DNA of 64,000 nt from Acidobacteriota bacterium. GTDB taxonomy: Bacteria > Acidobacteriota > Blastocatellia > Pyrinomonadales > Pyrinomonadaceae. Shown piece after piece: positions 63,592-64,000 of the stretch. The stretch covers positions 84,715-148,714 of the forward strand of contig JAHBSL010000009.1 of the NCBI GenBank assembly GCA_019639135.1, given 5' to 3'. The position numbers and the translations under genes are program-made. The notes beneath the pieces were generated by a model. It had not been told where the DNA came from and made no database searches. It saw only the letters and a list, made by a program, of their open reading frames with translations. How positions within the stretch are numbered: position 1 is the first letter of the stretch; each line of letters begins with the position of its first letter.

Positions 63592-64000
63592 ATCGGGGAC
63601 GACCAGTATTTGCTCCGATTCCGACAATTAGACGGTTCCATCGCAAGTAATCCAATTATAGCAATTACTAAGGAATTGACGGAGAATCAGACCAAATCAC
63701 CGCAGGGTTTATCTATTGTTGCTTGTAGTTAAGCTTTGTGGTTTGAGCCAATCCAAAAAAAGTCAAATCAGAGTGCTTCTGATGTTCCAATTGTGAATGT
63801 GCTCGATCGGTGGTTTGTCTCCACGCCTCGTAAAACGCGTAGGCCGCTGAACTTGTCACCATCTTTAGGATGCCGCATGGAGCTAGGACAAATAGCTGTT
63901 CGCGAAGGGGGATTTAAATTGAGCTGGTAACAACTCGAGGAGGTTTACAACGACTTGTTGATCATAATTCGTTCGAAGCCGATTTCCATGGGTTGTCACA
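63592..64000. other. Right end of window without recognised gene
   Basis: AT-richer sequence with the promoter region of the STAND gene (leftward). Short frames here have no ribosome site or family resemblance. Confidence 0.3.

Noticed and set aside
63736..63930. Short plus-strand frame near the right end
   Set aside because: No ribosome site, no domain, atypical composition for this element.

Overview
The window is about 64 kb of mid-GC bacterial DNA. It reads as part of an integrative and conjugative element (ICE) or a related large mobile island, followed by what looks like the start of a second element. There are no rRNA genes, no complete tRNA and no CRISPR array. The gene families (DUF5916 outer-membrane proteins, DUF1080 lipoproteins, an LppY/LpqO protein with a Tat signal, GMC oxidoreductase) and the codon usage would fit an acidobacterium of the Blastocatellia type. 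That placement is an inference from gene content and is not proven here.

Layout. 1-4817: tail of a type IV secretion (conjugation) module, with a VirB4-type ATPase, a TrbJ/VirB5-like protein and a TrbL/VirB6-like membrane protein. 4953-8323: sulfur and redox cargo, with an ArsR-rhodanese fusion divergent from a persulfide-dioxygenase-like metallo-beta-lactamase and an MFS carrier, then a TlpA thioredoxin. 8411-22289: chromate and oxidative-stress island, with a broken PadR regulator and its probable operator, chrB, chrA, MFS, a frameshifted ChrB C-terminal protein, an OmpR-type two-component pair, two DUF1080 lipoproteins flanking a superoxide dismutase and an LppY/LpqO protein, and a ferric-iron ABC importer. 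22299-28048: DUF5916 outer-membrane protein, GMC oxidoreductase and metallophosphoesterase. 28468-34678: primase-like DUF3854 protein, adenine methyltransferase, an unknown protein and a Strawberry-notch helicase. 35131-41697: a GAFTGA-type AAA regulator and a PRTRC operon (E, C, F-like, ERF recombinase, B, JAB protease, ThiF). 41701-47117: DUF2958, an XF1762 pseudogene, a DUF3150-like protein, and a module of Ycf46-like AAA with altered Walker motifs, DUF1257/Ycf35, DUF2997 and an NrdG-like radical SAM enzyme.

47275-50576 (minus strand) is a graspetide-type RiPP operon: a precursor with three TETxT...E-x-SDxD core repeats, an ATP-grasp macrocyclase, a three-helix membrane protein and an AlbA_2 protein. 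A Fic protein lies upstream of it. After a tyrosine integrase (52552-53652) comes a compact four-gene minus-strand operon (57646 to 53736): unknown protein, QueC-like enzyme, XRE-ImmA/IrrE protein and PIN nuclease. This looks like an undescribed defence or toxin-antitoxin composite. At 58089-58133 lies the 3' part of a tRNA-Thr cut in the anticodon loop, a typical attachment-site core, with similar GTTGYTACA-type repeats on both sides. Its orientation places a second element to its right. A giant nuclease-STAND (Avs-like) protein occupies 58846-63591.

How it works together: the conjugation, primase/helicase, PRTRC and integrase genes move and maintain the element. The cargo gives chromate/sulfur-stress and iron functions, and the right third is a defence and bioactive-peptide island. 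The best candidates for new biology are the three-core graspetide operon, the QueC/ImmA/PIN operon, and the AAA-Ycf35-DUF2997-radical SAM module beside PRTRC.
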